NCBI GenBank assembly: GCA_028551475.1
Contig: CM052362.1
Coordinates: 9,795,354 to 9,859,353, forward strand
DNA from: Casuarina equisetifolia
Lineage: Eukaryota > Streptophyta > Magnoliopsida > Fagales > Casuarinaceae
Direction: 5' to 3'
Length of the DNA: 64,000 nt
The translations under genes and the position numbers were made by a program. Shown in pieces: positions 36,708 to 48,709 of this stretch (within the stretch, counting starts at the first letter, position 1; each line of letters starts with the position of its first letter). The notes under the pieces were generated by a model, which was given only the letters and a program-made list of their open reading frames with translations, had not been told where the DNA came from and searched no databases.

Positions 36708-38029
36708 TGTCACGACCTAGTTGTTCTCCTAAAATTGTGAGGTGCTTGAACTGTGCCTAAGTCTAGACTAGTCTTCCTTAGTCATGTTTGAATTCAAATT
36801 GAAGTTAGAATCATTCTCCTTTGTTACTATGGAAGAAGGACAAGAGAGGGTTACATCAAATAGAGGCATTTGCCTCATACTTTTTTTAATTCCTAAACAT
36901 TCCTTTAGTATAAAAGAACTCTTCAAAAGGGATTCCCAAATTTCCCCATGCTTGGTCATCCCACCACTTGCTTCCTAAACTTACATCAAATTCTCATGGG
37001 GAAGGCTTTTATAAGCCACTTTGTGGATCCAAGGGTGGTCTTTTGAGAGACCCACCTAAACCAACTCTTTCCTATCCTAAAAAGGCCTCTTAAACAAGCT
37101 AGCTCCTCTTCTTATCCCACCAATAGTTAACTCTTTGTCTAAGGTGACCATTAGAGTCTTTAATAGTTGTAACATTTACTTTATGTACTTGAGGGCTCTT
37201 ATGGCTCACTTTAATATGGTTGTTGTCCCAATGCTAACCCTTTAGCCTACACAAACATGTGTCTATGTTGCCCACTCCCCATCTCCTAGCATTCTTGTCT
37301 ATGTGTGCTATGGCCTTTTGAAGTACTCACTCATTAGTTTTTCTTGTCCTAAGCATGTTCATCTCCCACTTTAGTCTTAACCATGCCCATATTGTGTAAG
37401 CCTCAACCTCCATGCCTTGGCATCTCTTTGCACTTTTGTGCCTTGATTTTCATCATTAAGTCTTGGCATTTGTCACTTGTTGTTGTGTTTTCCACACACC
37501 TTGTCATTTCACATAGCAATAACCTTAAGTATCTTGCTCTTTAGGTTGTTTGTTGAATTGTAATGTTGGTAGATCATGCCATGCATTGCACTAAGCACAT
37601 GTCAGTACTACCAAGAACAAGACATGCAAACATGCACATCATCCTCAACATTATGAACCTTGTCATGTGTCAATTACACCAAAATACTTTCTTTGGCACT
37701 AGTTAACTAAGAAAAAAAAAGAAGAGGTTTTCTTTAAAGGGTTCTACAGATCATGAATTGGCTTGTTCTTAGAATAGAAATTAGGTTTTCAAAAACTTTC
37801 CCATTTTAGATATCTCTTGCATTTAAGGCAAATTAGATTTCATTCTAATTCCCCAAAATCATGCTTGTATAGGATTTCATTTCTTCCTTTTAAATAGTTT
37901 TATTTTGGAATTCAACAATACCTTTTTCATATATAGTTTCTCTTATTTTTTCTTAGGGTTTTTACTTTGTTCTTCAAATTATTTCAAGAAATCATTTAAT
38001 TCCTTAGAACTAATTTGTTTAAGTTGGTA
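36708..38029 (+). mobile_element. Probable 5' LTR and primer-binding site of an outer Gypsy element
   Basis: TGTCACGACC at 36708 is a common start for plant Gypsy LTRs. TTGGTATCTAATTGCC at about 38014-38029 resembles the plant initiator-Met tRNA primer-binding site. The interval of about 1.3 kb has no coding sequence and fits an LTR. The partner LTR downstream of the pol relic (from about 47290) could not be matched by eye, so this reading is tentative. Confidence 0.35.
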
Positions 38030-38050
38030 TCTAATTGCCATTCATTGAAA

Positions 38051-39195
38051 TGTAATACCTAGCTTGATTTACTAGAGTTACAAGGAGTAAGGTAAGAGGT
38101 GGCCTAAAAGCAAAAAGGCTCAAGGCAATGCCATAAAGCAGCATGTGAAGGAAGCATATGGGTGTGAGTGTGTGTCAAAGCCTAGTGATACAAGTGGAAG
38201 TGAATAGGCATATAATGGGCATGTAGGAGGATTGCCAAGTTAAAGGAAGGTATTGAGGCCAAAGCCAACCATGTTCATAAGATAAATGAGCATGCATTGT
38301 GAGAGACACATGGGGTGTTGAAAGTTAGAGGTGTGTACATAGGATGAAAGCGCTTGCATGTGCCAAAAAATTGATAAGAGGACCAATGCTCGTGTGCAGG
38401 GGGCACGAGTGCACAAAATCTTGTATGCATTAGTGATGTTAGTATTATTGGTAGCTGTTGGAAGGTGGCCACATCTGAATGCTATGATAAATGTGGATTG
38501 TTAGCTAGATAGGCTAGGATTTCAATAGTAGGCTTAAGGAATGGCCATGGACCCATGGAGAACAACCACATGTAAAAGTCAATCATTGGAGTACCTTTTG
38601 CAATGGTGAGCTTCCATGCAAATAAGAAGACTATTAGGAGATGATGAAGCTTAAATACTCCATTGAAGACTTCAATGGCTTAGGTTAGAGGTTTCAAAAG
38701 GCTAAGAGTCTAACATTAAGGAAGGGAGGGAATACCTTTCCCCTATTTTGGAAAATCAATGGGGCAATTAGTTTTAAAGCACTTGAGTTAAGAAGGTGAA
38801 AGGTAATTATATTGGAAAACTAGTCACATTGAATGACCATGCAAGAGATTATTTATAAATTGCAAGATGTTGTTCATATAAGGATTCACCTAGTTATAGT
38901 GAAAGTTTATAAGTAGGAGTAAAATGTGTACTAGTTAAAGTCTTGAGAAGGAGATGCATGTAGTCTTGCCTTTAAAGAAACATATTGTAAGGGTAAGATT
39001 TGATGCCTTTTTGCTAGTAAAGTTTTTGTTTTCTCCATACCTTTATCTTTTTGAGTCTCTACACTACCATCCAACTTGTGGCTTGTAGGAATGGCCATTC
39101 CTTCATCAAAACGAGGTGACCTTTTATGTGAAGGCTTAATTGGGTGACTTATTACATAGGCTCCATAGGGTCAATGATTAATTAGGCCATGATAG
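38051..39195 (+). mobile_element. 5' LTR of a non-coding Gypsy-like element inside the nest
   Basis: This begins TGTAATACC and matches 42421-43390 over most of its length, with shared blocks such as GAGGATTGCCAAG, CCAACCATGTTC, GATAAATGTGG and TTTAAATACTCCATTGAAG. It is followed at 39197-39209 by TGGTATTAGAGCC, a primer-binding site for the initiator-Met tRNA. Identity between the two LTRs is roughly three quarters, so the insertion is old. Confidence 0.8.
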
Positions 39196-39196
39196 G

Positions 39197-39209
39197 TGGT
39201 ATTAGAGCC
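39197..39209 (+). other. Primer-binding site (initiator-Met tRNA type)
   Basis: TGGTATTAGAGCC directly after the 5' LTR; it resembles the plant consensus TGGTATCAGAGCC. Confidence 0.75.
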
Positions 39210-39877
39210 AAGTCAAGTGCTTAAGGTGTGCCATTTATGGGAAGAAGTTATGGTTAATAGTCTCATAGAAGTGGAAGCTTACATCCATTGAAGGGCTTGA
39301 TTGAAGGCCTTCATAACTCAAAGAAAGCCTTCTTTCCAAATAGAGGGAAAGAAAAGAGAGCATTGTAAAGGGATCAATTATAGGTAAGGGTCACTAAAGC
39401 TTTAAGAGCAATTTCCGAAAGAGATTAGAGCATTACATCAACTAAGAAGGAAAATGCTTGGCCTTGGAGTGGGCTAAGCCTTGGTGAAGAATCTTGGTTA
39501 AGATAATGACCAACATCGACTAAAGGGTAAGGTGTCATTGAGGTTGTAGGAAAAGCTGGGCATTTAGTTATTGAGGTGGAAGTGGGAATGGTGGAGCAAA
39601 ATACCACCTTTCACTTGCCAAGGTAAATATGGAAAGAAGTTACTTATGCATAGGGTGGAGGTGCCTTACATTACAAAAGTAACCTTTTTGGGCGCAATCG
39701 AAGGATGCGTGCTTAGGTTAGTTTTAAATGTGTGGGAACAGCCATGTGACGAAGTCACCCTTCACCAAGTGCTTTGTTAGGCAATGAGGCTCTAATTTAA
39801 ATTAATAAGGGGAGATGAAGTTAAAGTAGTTGACTAATGCATTCCTATAGAGCAAGGTATAACTAGGTTTCACAATA
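39210..39877 (+). mobile_element. Left internal part of the Gypsy-like element, no gag or pol seen
   Basis: Interior sequence after the primer-binding site. No gag, protease or reverse transcriptase motif was seen in any frame. Together with 41610-42409 it gives an interior of only about 1.5 kb once the nested solo LTR is removed, so the element looks non-autonomous or internally deleted. Confidence 0.55.
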
Positions 39878-41604
39878 TGTTAGATCCTATAACAACCTAA
39901 AAAGGAGGTGAATTAGGTTTCTCAATAATTCTTTTATTTTTTTCATTTTTGCTATGTGAAACAATTAGTAATTTTGTGACAGTAAATATAGCATTCACAC
40001 AAAACACAATCACACAAAGACAAATGATTTTTGGTAAGTGGTCTAGCTCAAGCCACTTCAGCATCTACTCCACCCCATTCTAGTAACTTGCTAGAGTCAT
40101 TCTATCAATCCATTTAACAATTGATTACAAGGGATTTCCAATCCCTTCCAAAGGATAACCAATCCTTCAAACTTAATTACAAGGAATAACCAATCCCTTA
40201 ATTCTAGTTATAAGTTCTCTCCCAAATATTACAAATTTAGAACTAGGCTTCTAAAAGATATACAATATTCAATTTAGAAGCCTCAAACAAATGTTACAAA
40301 GCTATTACAAAATGATTTGGACAAAAACCCTAAATTTTGTTCAAACCCTAACACTATTCACTTGTAGAAAATCAACTTAATAACAATTTGTATTGAAACA
40401 CAAAGTAATTTTCTAACAAGAATGTCAAAGCAATAATAAGCTCAAATTAGAATCACCGAAATGAAGAAAAATTTCATGAGCTTGATAAGATTGAGAAGAA
40501 TGTGAGTTTCTTAAATGAAGCTTGCTTTCTTCAATTTTCATACATACATTTTTCAATAACCTTTATGCTTTTAAATAATATCAAATGGACTAACCTTTCA
40601 CTTTTAAAGAGTCATTTTGACATCCTTGGAGCACATCACATCTTTTTCTTGTTAGAGTTCTTTCTTTCCTCTTCTTTGCCTATTTTCAAGCTTGTATGTG
40701 ATAAGGGAGATGAAATAGGCTTTCTATCTCAATCTTGTTTAAAATTATGCTCCAAAATACTACAATTTATCCATATTTTTAAGTTAATCATTTGAAGCTT
40801 TGCGAAGGCAAAACATGCCATAGGTTGGGTTTCTAGGTTTCACTTAAATCCTTTTTTAATCTTGAAGCAAATCTTGGTGGGTACTTCACATATTAATAGA
40901 TCGATTTCTTGCTTAATAAACCCTTATGATTTTGGCTTCAACAATACTTTAATTTGCTTCAAATTTCTCTTTTAATCAATTAGGTTGTGGGTTGCAAAAA
41001 CACTCTAATCTTTTCAATTTAATCCTTTCTAAGTAGTGGGTCACTAATGTTTTACAAAATTGTTCCCTTTTTCAATACCTTCAAAATAAATTAATTTTTG
41101 TTCTCAATAGAGTAGTCACCGGTGGCCAATTTGAGCAACAAGTTGCAGGCATTTCTAGACATCAAACACAGGTTAGTGGGTCACAATTATGCATTGCAAC
41201 GCTTCTTGGACTACTTTAGTTGGTCTCGCAAGTCGCATAGCTTTTAGGTCACGAGGCTTGCTTGTAGGTTGCATGTCTAACTAGATTGGGCCATGCACAG
41301 GATTAGGATTGGATCACGTGCCTTTTGGATGAGGTTCACAATTCTGGGCCATGGGTTTAGGTTGTGAATAGGTTTGTTGGGTTGCAAACTACATTATAGA
41401 TTGGGCTATTATGTAGGCTTAATGCATTCTGGGTTCATGGTGTGTTAAGGCTTTTTACTCGGGCTGCACCTTATAAAAATGTTTAGCATTAATTTAAATA
41501 AACAACCTTTTATTTAAATTCCAATTTTGATATTCCAATTATAATATTTATCAAAATCAATCATAATGTTTATTTATATTTCATTATCAAAATATATTCC
41601 AACA
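39878..41604 (-). mobile_element. Solo LTR, 1,727 bp, with perfect 5-bp target-site duplications
   Basis: It runs from TGTTAGATCC at 39878 to TATTCCAACA at 41604. The ends form the inverted repeat TGTTAGA/TGTTGGA. CAATA flanks it on both sides (39873-39877 and 41605-41609). On the minus strand the end reads AACCTAATTCACCTCC, the usual tail of plant LTRs just before the primer-binding site, so the element is antisense. No interior or second LTR is present, which points to LTR-LTR recombination. It interrupts the interior of the surrounding Gypsy-like element and is therefore younger than it. Confidence 0.88.
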
Positions 41605-41609
41605 CAATA

Positions 41610-42409
41610 GATGTACTATAGAAGGTCACTAGAGCACCAAGATAAGGAATGCCATGGAGGATAAGCCAACTAAAGAGGCGGACCACTTAGAATTACGCTT
41701 AAGGTTAAAATGGTGGAAACTTAGTAGTGGGGGAATGCTGGTGTATAAAGTAGGATTCCTTTGTGTCACAAAAGGTGCAACCAATATTCAATTGGCGCAT
41801 ATTCACCATGTGTGGGGTTGCACCTTGGAAAGAACTTTAGCAAAAAGATCGTTGATGATTAAAGTGTGGTTCTTTTGCATTGAAAGTAAGTAATGCAACT
41901 AAGATTTACTGGGAGCATGTTCATCATGTGTAAGATTGCATCATGAAGAAATAAAACCTCGTAATGGGGTGATGCTAGTGTGTAGAGTGGGATTCCTCCA
42001 TGTTGGTGATGGATTAGCTAAAGTTTGTTAAAGGCATGTTCATTGTGTGTAGAGTTGTTGGTTTTGTGAGGCTATTGGCGAGAGAATGACATAATTCATG
42101 TGTATGGATAAGGACCATTGTGTAATGATATGCATAAGATCTCAATAACAAATGAAGGGGAAAAAGGTGGCATATACTTTCCTTCAATCAAGTAGGAAGT
42201 CTTGGTAGGCAAAGTTACTACTAGCCTAGTTATTAAGCACTATAAAAGGGGAAGAGGAGGATGACAAACTTCAACAGGATTTCTACATCAAACCTAATTA
42301 AATGTCATATGAGGATTTGTTCATTAAGGGAGGACAAGATCAGGGCAAGGTGGAAGTAGTCAAGTCAAGCATGGAATTCATAAACTAAAATGAAGGCATT
42401 GTATCATTC
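41610..42409 (+). mobile_element. Right internal part of the Gypsy-like element, with imperfect internal repeats
   Basis: Non-coding interior. A block reading like 'GATGCT.GTGT..AG..GGATTCCT' occurs near 41737 and 41972, and a 'CATGTTCA..GTGT' block near 41805, 41920 and 42030, suggesting old short tandem duplications. A 79-codon open frame at 41654-41893 has no domain. Confidence 0.5.
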
Positions 42410-42420
42410 AATAAGGGAGG
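42410..42420 (+). other. Polypurine tract
   Basis: AATAAGGGAGG immediately precedes the 3' LTR, as expected for plus-strand priming. Confidence 0.65.
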
Positions 42421-43390
42421 TTATAATGCTTAGCTCAATTGATTAGTGTTGTAAAAAGCAAGGTAGTAGGTGGCCTAAAAGCTAGGGGCTTAAGGCAATG
42501 TTACAAAGCAACTTGCACAAGGAGTGCATAGGTGTTTGTGCATTGAATGCTAATAATATGGGTGAAGGTGAATAACCATATGGTAGGAGTGTAAGAGGAT
42601 TGCCAAGGTTTAAAAAAGCATTGATGTTGAAGCTAACCATGTTCGTAGGAGAAGCAAATGTTTGCTATGGAAGACACACAAGGTGCTAAGAGTCAAAGGC
42701 ACATATATGAGACAAGGACTTTCATGTGCACTAAAATATTAACAACAAGGCTAGCATTTGCAAGGGGCATTAGGGAATAACATTAAGTATGTCATTCAAT
42801 GTTAACAGAATAGGTAGTTATTAGAGGGCAACCACATTTGAAAGTTGTGATAAATGTGGGCAATTTGCTAGATAGGCTGGGATGACAACAATAGGCTTAA
42901 GGTATGGTTGTGGATCCATGGAAAACAACTATGTGTAAGAGTCAATTGTTGGAATGACTTTTGCAATAAGGAGCTACCATGTTGATGAGAAAACCATTAG
43001 GTAGACCATAGAGTTTAAATACTCCATTGAAGGCTTCAGTGGCTAGGGTTGGAGATTTTAAGATGCTAGGATTCTATCCTTAGGGAAGGAAATGAATACC
43101 TTTCCCCCATTTTAGGAAATTGGTGAGGGAGTTGGATTCTAAAGTACATAAGTTAAGAGGGTGGGGAATAGTTGTTTAGGAAAACTAGTTGCATTGAATG
43201 ACCATGTAAGGGATTCTCTATAAACTATAAAAGAGTGTTCATATGAAGGTAGTGAGAGTTCATGAGTGGGAATGAAGTATATTCTAGTCAAAGTTTATAG
43301 AGGGGGGACATAGGTAAACTACCTTTTGGGACACAATTACAAGGGATAGGTTTAATGCTTCTTTGTTAGTAAATTTTTTATTTCTTTGTT
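42421..43390 (+). mobile_element. 3' LTR of the Gypsy-like element, truncated at its right end
   Basis: Direct repeat of 38051-39195. The match fades near 43390, so about the last 160 bp of the LTR are missing. It carries a TATA-like CTATAAACTATAAAAG near 43213-43228. The next sequence is Gypsy pol of another copy, which indicates that this element lies inside, or beside, a second Gypsy element. Confidence 0.75.
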
Positions 43391-43439
43391 AATTCACAAT
43401 TTAACCAAGAGTTATAGTGGGAAAAAAAGGACTATTATT

Positions 43440-45186
43440 GTATATTTAGATGGTTTCACCTAAAGGAGATCAAATTGAATTGGGGCTAAAGGCTACAAAG
43501 ATACAAGAAAAGATGATGGAAGTCTTAAGAAAGTTTAAGGATGTTTTCTAATAGCCCTATAAATTATCCCCACACAAGAGCCAAAATCATTAGGCCTTTT
43601 AAAAGATAAGGGTAAACTGGTTAGAAATAGACCATTCCATTGTTTGCATTTCTAGAAGTAGCAAATTGAGCAATTAGTAGACAATTTGTTGGAATAAGTG
43701 GTGAGGCCTATATAGCCCTTACTCACCAGTTTTTTGGTGAAGAAACATGATGGCTTATAACAATTGTGTATGAGTTACAAGATGTTGAACTAACAAATAG
43801 TATTGATAGGTTTTCAATTTTGGTGGCAGATGAGCTCATAGACTAACCATTTTCATGAAGCTTAATTTAAGAGCCAAATATCATTAAATATGCATGCACA
43901 CTTAAGATGTAGAAAAGACTACGTTTCAAACTCCTACTAGCCATTATAAGTTCCTAATGATTCCATACAACTTGATGAATGCTTCTTTAACATTCTAAGT
44001 TTTGATGAATGAAATCTCTAAGAAATAGTTGGAGAAGTATGTACTAATCTTCTTTAATAATCTCCTTGTCTTTAGTGTGGATGTAAGGCAACACTAGGAG
44101 CATGTCAAAGACATTTTAAGTATCTTGAGAAAGAATAAACTATTTGTAAAAAAGAGAGAAGTGTGAGTTTGAGGCTAGTGAGGTGAAGTACCTTGGGACT
44201 AGTAAAGAAGAGGACTAATAGGTTAAGAAAAGATAAAGGCTACGGAAAATTGGGCACCTTCAAAGAACATTAAGGCTTTGAGGAGATTCTTTAGACTTAT
44301 TGGCTACTATTCAAAGTTCAAAGGTGTATACGGCAAGATTGTAGCCTTATTGACTAAGATTTTAAGGAAAAATGCCTTCTAGTGGGATAAGGCAATAGAA
44401 AAAGCCTTTAAAGAACTTTAACAAGCAATGAGCAACATTCTAATCCTTTAGCTACTTTAATTTTACAAAACCATTTTGTAATAGAATGTGATGCTTCTTC
44501 AGTACAGGTGGGGGTTATGCTATTCCAAGAACAAAAGCTAGTAGTTTATTTTATTTGATCCTTGAAGAATAAGAAGGTCAGATGTTCGCTAACAACAAAG
44601 AACTACTAGTGTTGGTTTTCACTATTTGTAGGTGAAAAAATATCCTTTTGGGTGAAAGTTTGTAATTTGCACAAATCACCAAAGCTTGAGATAGTTGGGA
44701 CTCAAAAGTTGTCAACTCTCCCCAAGATCATTAGCTACTTAAGTTGTTAAGATACGATTTTAAGAGCAAGTTAAAGGTAGGGAAGGATAACATGTTGGCA
44801 AATGCATTATCTAGGAAGGAAGAGGAATAAACAAGGGTGTTAGTAGCATTATCTACCCTAATTCCTCTTTGGTTAAGCTTTATTAAATAGGAGATGGTAG
44901 CCTCTTTAGAGATACAAGAATTACCTAAAACAATTACTCTTGGAAAACCTATTGGACCATGAAAAATTCAAGATGGATTGATTCTTTACCTAAAACAATT
45001 ACTCTTGGAAAAGCTATTGGACCATGAAAAATTCAGGATGGATTGATTCTTTTTCAAGGACAAAATCTATCTCTTCAAAATCAATTCTCGTTCTTATGTT
45101 ATTGTAAGAGTTTCATAACTCAAAGACCCTTAAATGAGTTGAGGTTTCCTTTTGGAAAGGGTAGAGAAGGGATGTGCAATGTTCGT
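43440..45186 (+). mobile_element. Gypsy pol relic: reverse transcriptase, RNase H, start of integrase
   Basis: Plus-strand frames show LVKKHDG and DRF of the RT core at about 43720-43810, and MTPFGLMNA-like sequence at about 43950-43990. RNase H then follows, with FFRLIGYYSKF-type residues at about 44290-44330, FVIECDASS near 44480, and NMLANALSRKEEE near 44790-44830. Integrase N-terminal sequence continues to about 45186. The order is that of Ty3/Gypsy pol. Many breaks; a fossil. Coding sequence resumes after an insertion at 46326. Confidence 0.85.
44923..45052. repeat. 65-bp tandem duplication in the Gypsy relic
   Basis: Two adjacent copies (44923-44987 and 44988-45052), each starting ACCTAAAACAATTACTCTTG, differ at only about two positions. 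The duplication is therefore much younger than the decayed element around it. Confidence 0.9.
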
Positions 45187-46325
45187 AGATTTTTAAATGC
45201 AAGCAAACATATCAAATACATAATATAATGATGAGAAAGTATCATCCCATAGAGATTGATAATTATTAGACTAATTAAATACTAAAAGGAAATTAATCAT
45301 AAAGTTTATCTAACAAATCAAAAGAAAGTTAAGAATAAATTAGAATTAATGATTTCCAACGCAAAATTTCATTGCTAAAAATAAATAAATTTAAACAATT
45401 AAAGTCAATAAGAGAAATATGTTAAAGTATCCAATTTTATCATAATCAATAGATATGAATTTCAATGGTTTATGCCTACAAGAATAATAATACCTATGTA
45501 ATGACAAAATTGCCTGATTTATTTACTATCCTATATCTAAGTACAACAAATCTACTCAATTTATTAATTTATTATATCTCTTTATGAATTGAAACTAACA
45601 AAAGTGCATTAAAATTTATGAGTATTCCAAGTTTACAATAAATCTTTTAATTACTTTATTACTTTATTACCAAAAGTCAAACAAATAATATGGTATATGT
45701 TTATTTGTATTTAATTTATAATTATATATTATAAGAAACATCTACATATTATCACCTCTTAATCTCAAATATATAGATTAAATCATTTAAGTGATGGCCA
45801 ATTGCCTAAAGGCATTAAGCACAATAACATATAACTCACATAAATAGAATCTCTTGCAGAACACAAATAATCATGAAATTCACATTGTTATGGTTAGGTT
45901 ACATCATATCCTTAACAAAAAGAAATACAAACATAATGAAATAAAAATCAAGAAAAATAATATGAATTAAACAAAGCATCTTGAATAAAAAAAAACAAGA
46001 AGTTTATCACTCTTTTTTTTTCTTCTTTACAAGAAATATTTGAATTCTTAACATGACTAAATTTCCTAATTATTTAGAAAATTAGACAACAATATAAAAT
46101 CTAATAACAATCACCTAAAGTGTGAACCCATCTTAACTCTCATGATCTTGAAATTCTAACCATATTTTGCTATGCAACAAGTATAAGGTTTTCCATGTTC
46201 ATATTTTTTTTCATAAACAAGGCAAATTCAAGTAAATAAAAAGGAATTCAAATATTTTTTTCACAAACATATCATTATTTGTTGCCTAAAATAGGTAAAA
46301 CAACTTTATAAAAATAGAGTTATCT
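45187..46325. mobile_element. AT-rich insertion of about 1.1 kb within the Gypsy integrase
   Basis: Integrase sequence stops near 45186 in the zinc-binding region and resumes near 46330 with the residues expected next. The intervening AT-rich sequence is therefore an insertion. It has no coding frame. A possible 3-bp GAT target duplication lies at the edges, but no terminal inverted repeats were found, so the class is unknown. The segment with TATCATCCCATAGAGATTGA near 45240 resembles a sequence common in plant repeats. Confidence 0.6.
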
Positions 46326-47290
46326 TATAGGATCATGTGTGAAAATGTGAGGTATGCTAGTGGAATAAATGGGAAAATTCCAAACTTTTAGGGTTGTTGT
46401 AGCATCTACTAGTACTTGTTTTAGTCTAGATAGAAGTTTCTAAGGACTTTATAGAGGGCCTTCTTACTTCCCGAGGTAAAACATAGTGATAGATTGTTTA
46501 TTAAAGGTTGCTAATTTTATATCACTCTACCACCCCATACATGGCCATTATAGTAGCTTGGGCTTTTTCTTATAATGTGTTCAAGCTTCATAGGCTGCCT
46601 CAGGGGGTGGTATAACACTAATTACCACTTGTTTGTTTGAACAACTCCTTTTGAGGCATTGTATGGGTATAAGTTGAGTCAATTATCCTACTATAACTTT
46701 AGAATGACAAAAAAGTGTAAGGTGAATAAGTTCCTCCAATAGCACGCCTAACATGTGAAACTAATAAGGTCTCACTTACATGCTTGCCAAGTTCATGTTG
46801 AACTATATGCTAACAATAATGGTCAGAGTGGATGTTTGAGGTAAGAGGTTCAGTTTACTTAAAGGCATAACCATATTGACATTTGTCCATGTCTAGAAAA
46901 AGGGATTATAAGCTAGTACCTCATTTTTATGGGCCATACATCATGTTGCAGCACATTGGCAAGGTGGCATATAAGCTTGCATTTCCACCTAAAACATCTA
47001 TTCATCTAGTACTCTACATCTCTTAACTAAAGAAGGCAATTGGACAACATTGCAAGATACTTCTTAAAGGTACCCTAATTGATAGAGAGGAAAGATTATT
47101 AGTGGAGCCCATTGTAGTTTTAGAGCAACATTTGGTTGGCATAATGACGGGTCAAGAGTAGACTTGTTGATAAAGTGGTCTAAGCATCTTAAGTATAAAT
47201 CCATATGGGAGAACATCAATTATGTTTGCACCCAATTCCTAAAGTTCCAAATTAATTCTTGAGGACAAGGGTTTGGTGATGGAGTGGGAA
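46326..47290 (+). mobile_element. Gypsy relic continued: integrase core and chromo-like C-terminus
   Basis: Frames give ENSKLLGLL, DFIEGLL.SRGK, PYMAIIVAWAF and NVFKLHRLPQGVV (about 46350-46620), the integrase core of chromovirus-type Gypsy elements. Near 46990-47270 comes IHLVLYIS.LKKAIG, VEPIVVLEQ and LEDKGLVMEWE, the usual end of pol. A purine-rich tract GGAGTGGGAA follows at 47281-47290. Many breaks. Confidence 0.85.
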
Positions 47291-47304
47291 CTATTATAAC
47301 TCAT

Positions 47305-47612
47305 ATCCCAAGTAATAAGCCCACACATGTAAGCCTAAAAGAAAGGAGAAAAAAAACCTAGAAAAGGGAGGAGAAATTTGCAAAAACCCTAGTTGCTAGG
47401 ATAGGTTGCTTGTTTCCTTAGTAGAATTCCATAGTTAATAATAATATAAAGCATCCCAAGTAGCAAGCCCGCACATGTAAGCCTAAAAGAAAGGAAAAAA
47501 CAAAGAACCTAGAAAGGGGAGGAGAAATTTGCAAAAACCCTAGTTGCTAGGATAGGTCGCTCATGAGTTGCTTGTTTTCTTAGTAGAATTCCATAGTTAA
47601 TAATAATATAAA
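47305..47612. repeat. 148-160 bp tandem duplication at the 3' side of the Gypsy relic
   Basis: The block starting ATCCCAAGTA at 47305 recurs at 47453. Both copies contain CACATGTAAGCCTAAAAGAA, GGAGAAATTTGC, AACCCTAGTTGCTAGG and AGTAGAATTCCATAGTTAAT. The copies are very similar, the second having a short extra segment near 47565. It lies where a 3' LTR should begin. Confidence 0.9.
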
Positions 47613-48709
47613 GCCTAATAGTAAGTATTCAAATCCTAAAGTCCCTTCTTATTATTATTTTTAATTAGGGATAGAGGAGGGGGTTTTTTAGGAATTTTCT
47701 TATGGAGGAGGTGGTTCAAAACTCCAACCATTCATGTGAAGATCTCTTCCAAGTGCCACCAAGCTAGCAAGGGCTCATGGTTTCAAAGCATTATCAGCCT
47801 CCACATAAGCTGAAGATTTTACGCATTGCGTCCAATGTCCAATTAAAGCATACAAACAGTTTTCAATGTTATCACAAAGGCTACTCCAGAAATTATTTTT
47901 TGCATCTAGTTATCAAAACAAATAACAAAAATAGATGAAAAGAAGGGTCTCTTGGATGGGGTCTTTTTTCTCCTGCAAAGTTTTTTAAAACAGTAATAAT
48001 ACTCTTTTTCCTGGGCTTTCATAATGGTTACCGCAAATCGATCTCTGTAAGACGGGTTGCCTTATTGAACAATAGGACAAAACCCTTCCCCTTCCTCAAT
48101 CAGCACATTAAAAGGTTTTTGCCCCGGTCAAAACCATATGGCAATCGATGCATAGATTGCTCTCCTCCCGTCCCCTCAATTAAGTCTTACTGCTTCCATT
48201 GCCAATATGGCTGAATCAATGGGATTTTGTGAAGCAGAAATACCACGGAACAAATCATTGCACGAGAGAATACCATGGAATCAATGGGTTGACAAGTTTG
48301 GAAAAGAACTTGAAGACATTTGCTGTTTGTCTTCCAAGAACTCTATGGTGTTGCAGCGCGATTGATTTAGCAATACCCATAAAAACATGGCACTAGGTTC
48401 TTGTAAACGAGATGTATATTGGAAACTTCCGCTAACAAGGTTCCTTTAACTTAGCCAAGCACGTGATATAGAATTTCTAATAAAAAGAAAAAGGAAAAAG
48501 GAAATCCAAAAGAATTTGAGACTAATTAACTGCTGCTAAGTCCGGACAACAGCTCCAGCCGCAAAGCGTTAATAAGTAAACGAGTAGATACATCCTCCCT
48601 ACTGAGATTGACATTTGAATGAGGCAAGAATTTCCAAATGTGATTATATCAACCAACACAAGTATAGATCTGAACTCATTTTATAAAGAACAACTGCCTT
48701 GAAAAATCT
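47613..48709. other. Stretch between the Gypsy relic and the F-box gene, nothing recognised
   Basis: The part nearest 48709 should be the 3' UTR of the minus-strand F-box gene. The rest is low-copy-like, with a 65-codon plus-strand open stretch at 48199-48396 without any domain. Confidence 0.4.

Noticed and set aside
48199-48396. 65-codon plus-strand open frame next to the F-box gene
   Set aside because: No domain, no promoter or splice context; probably chance.
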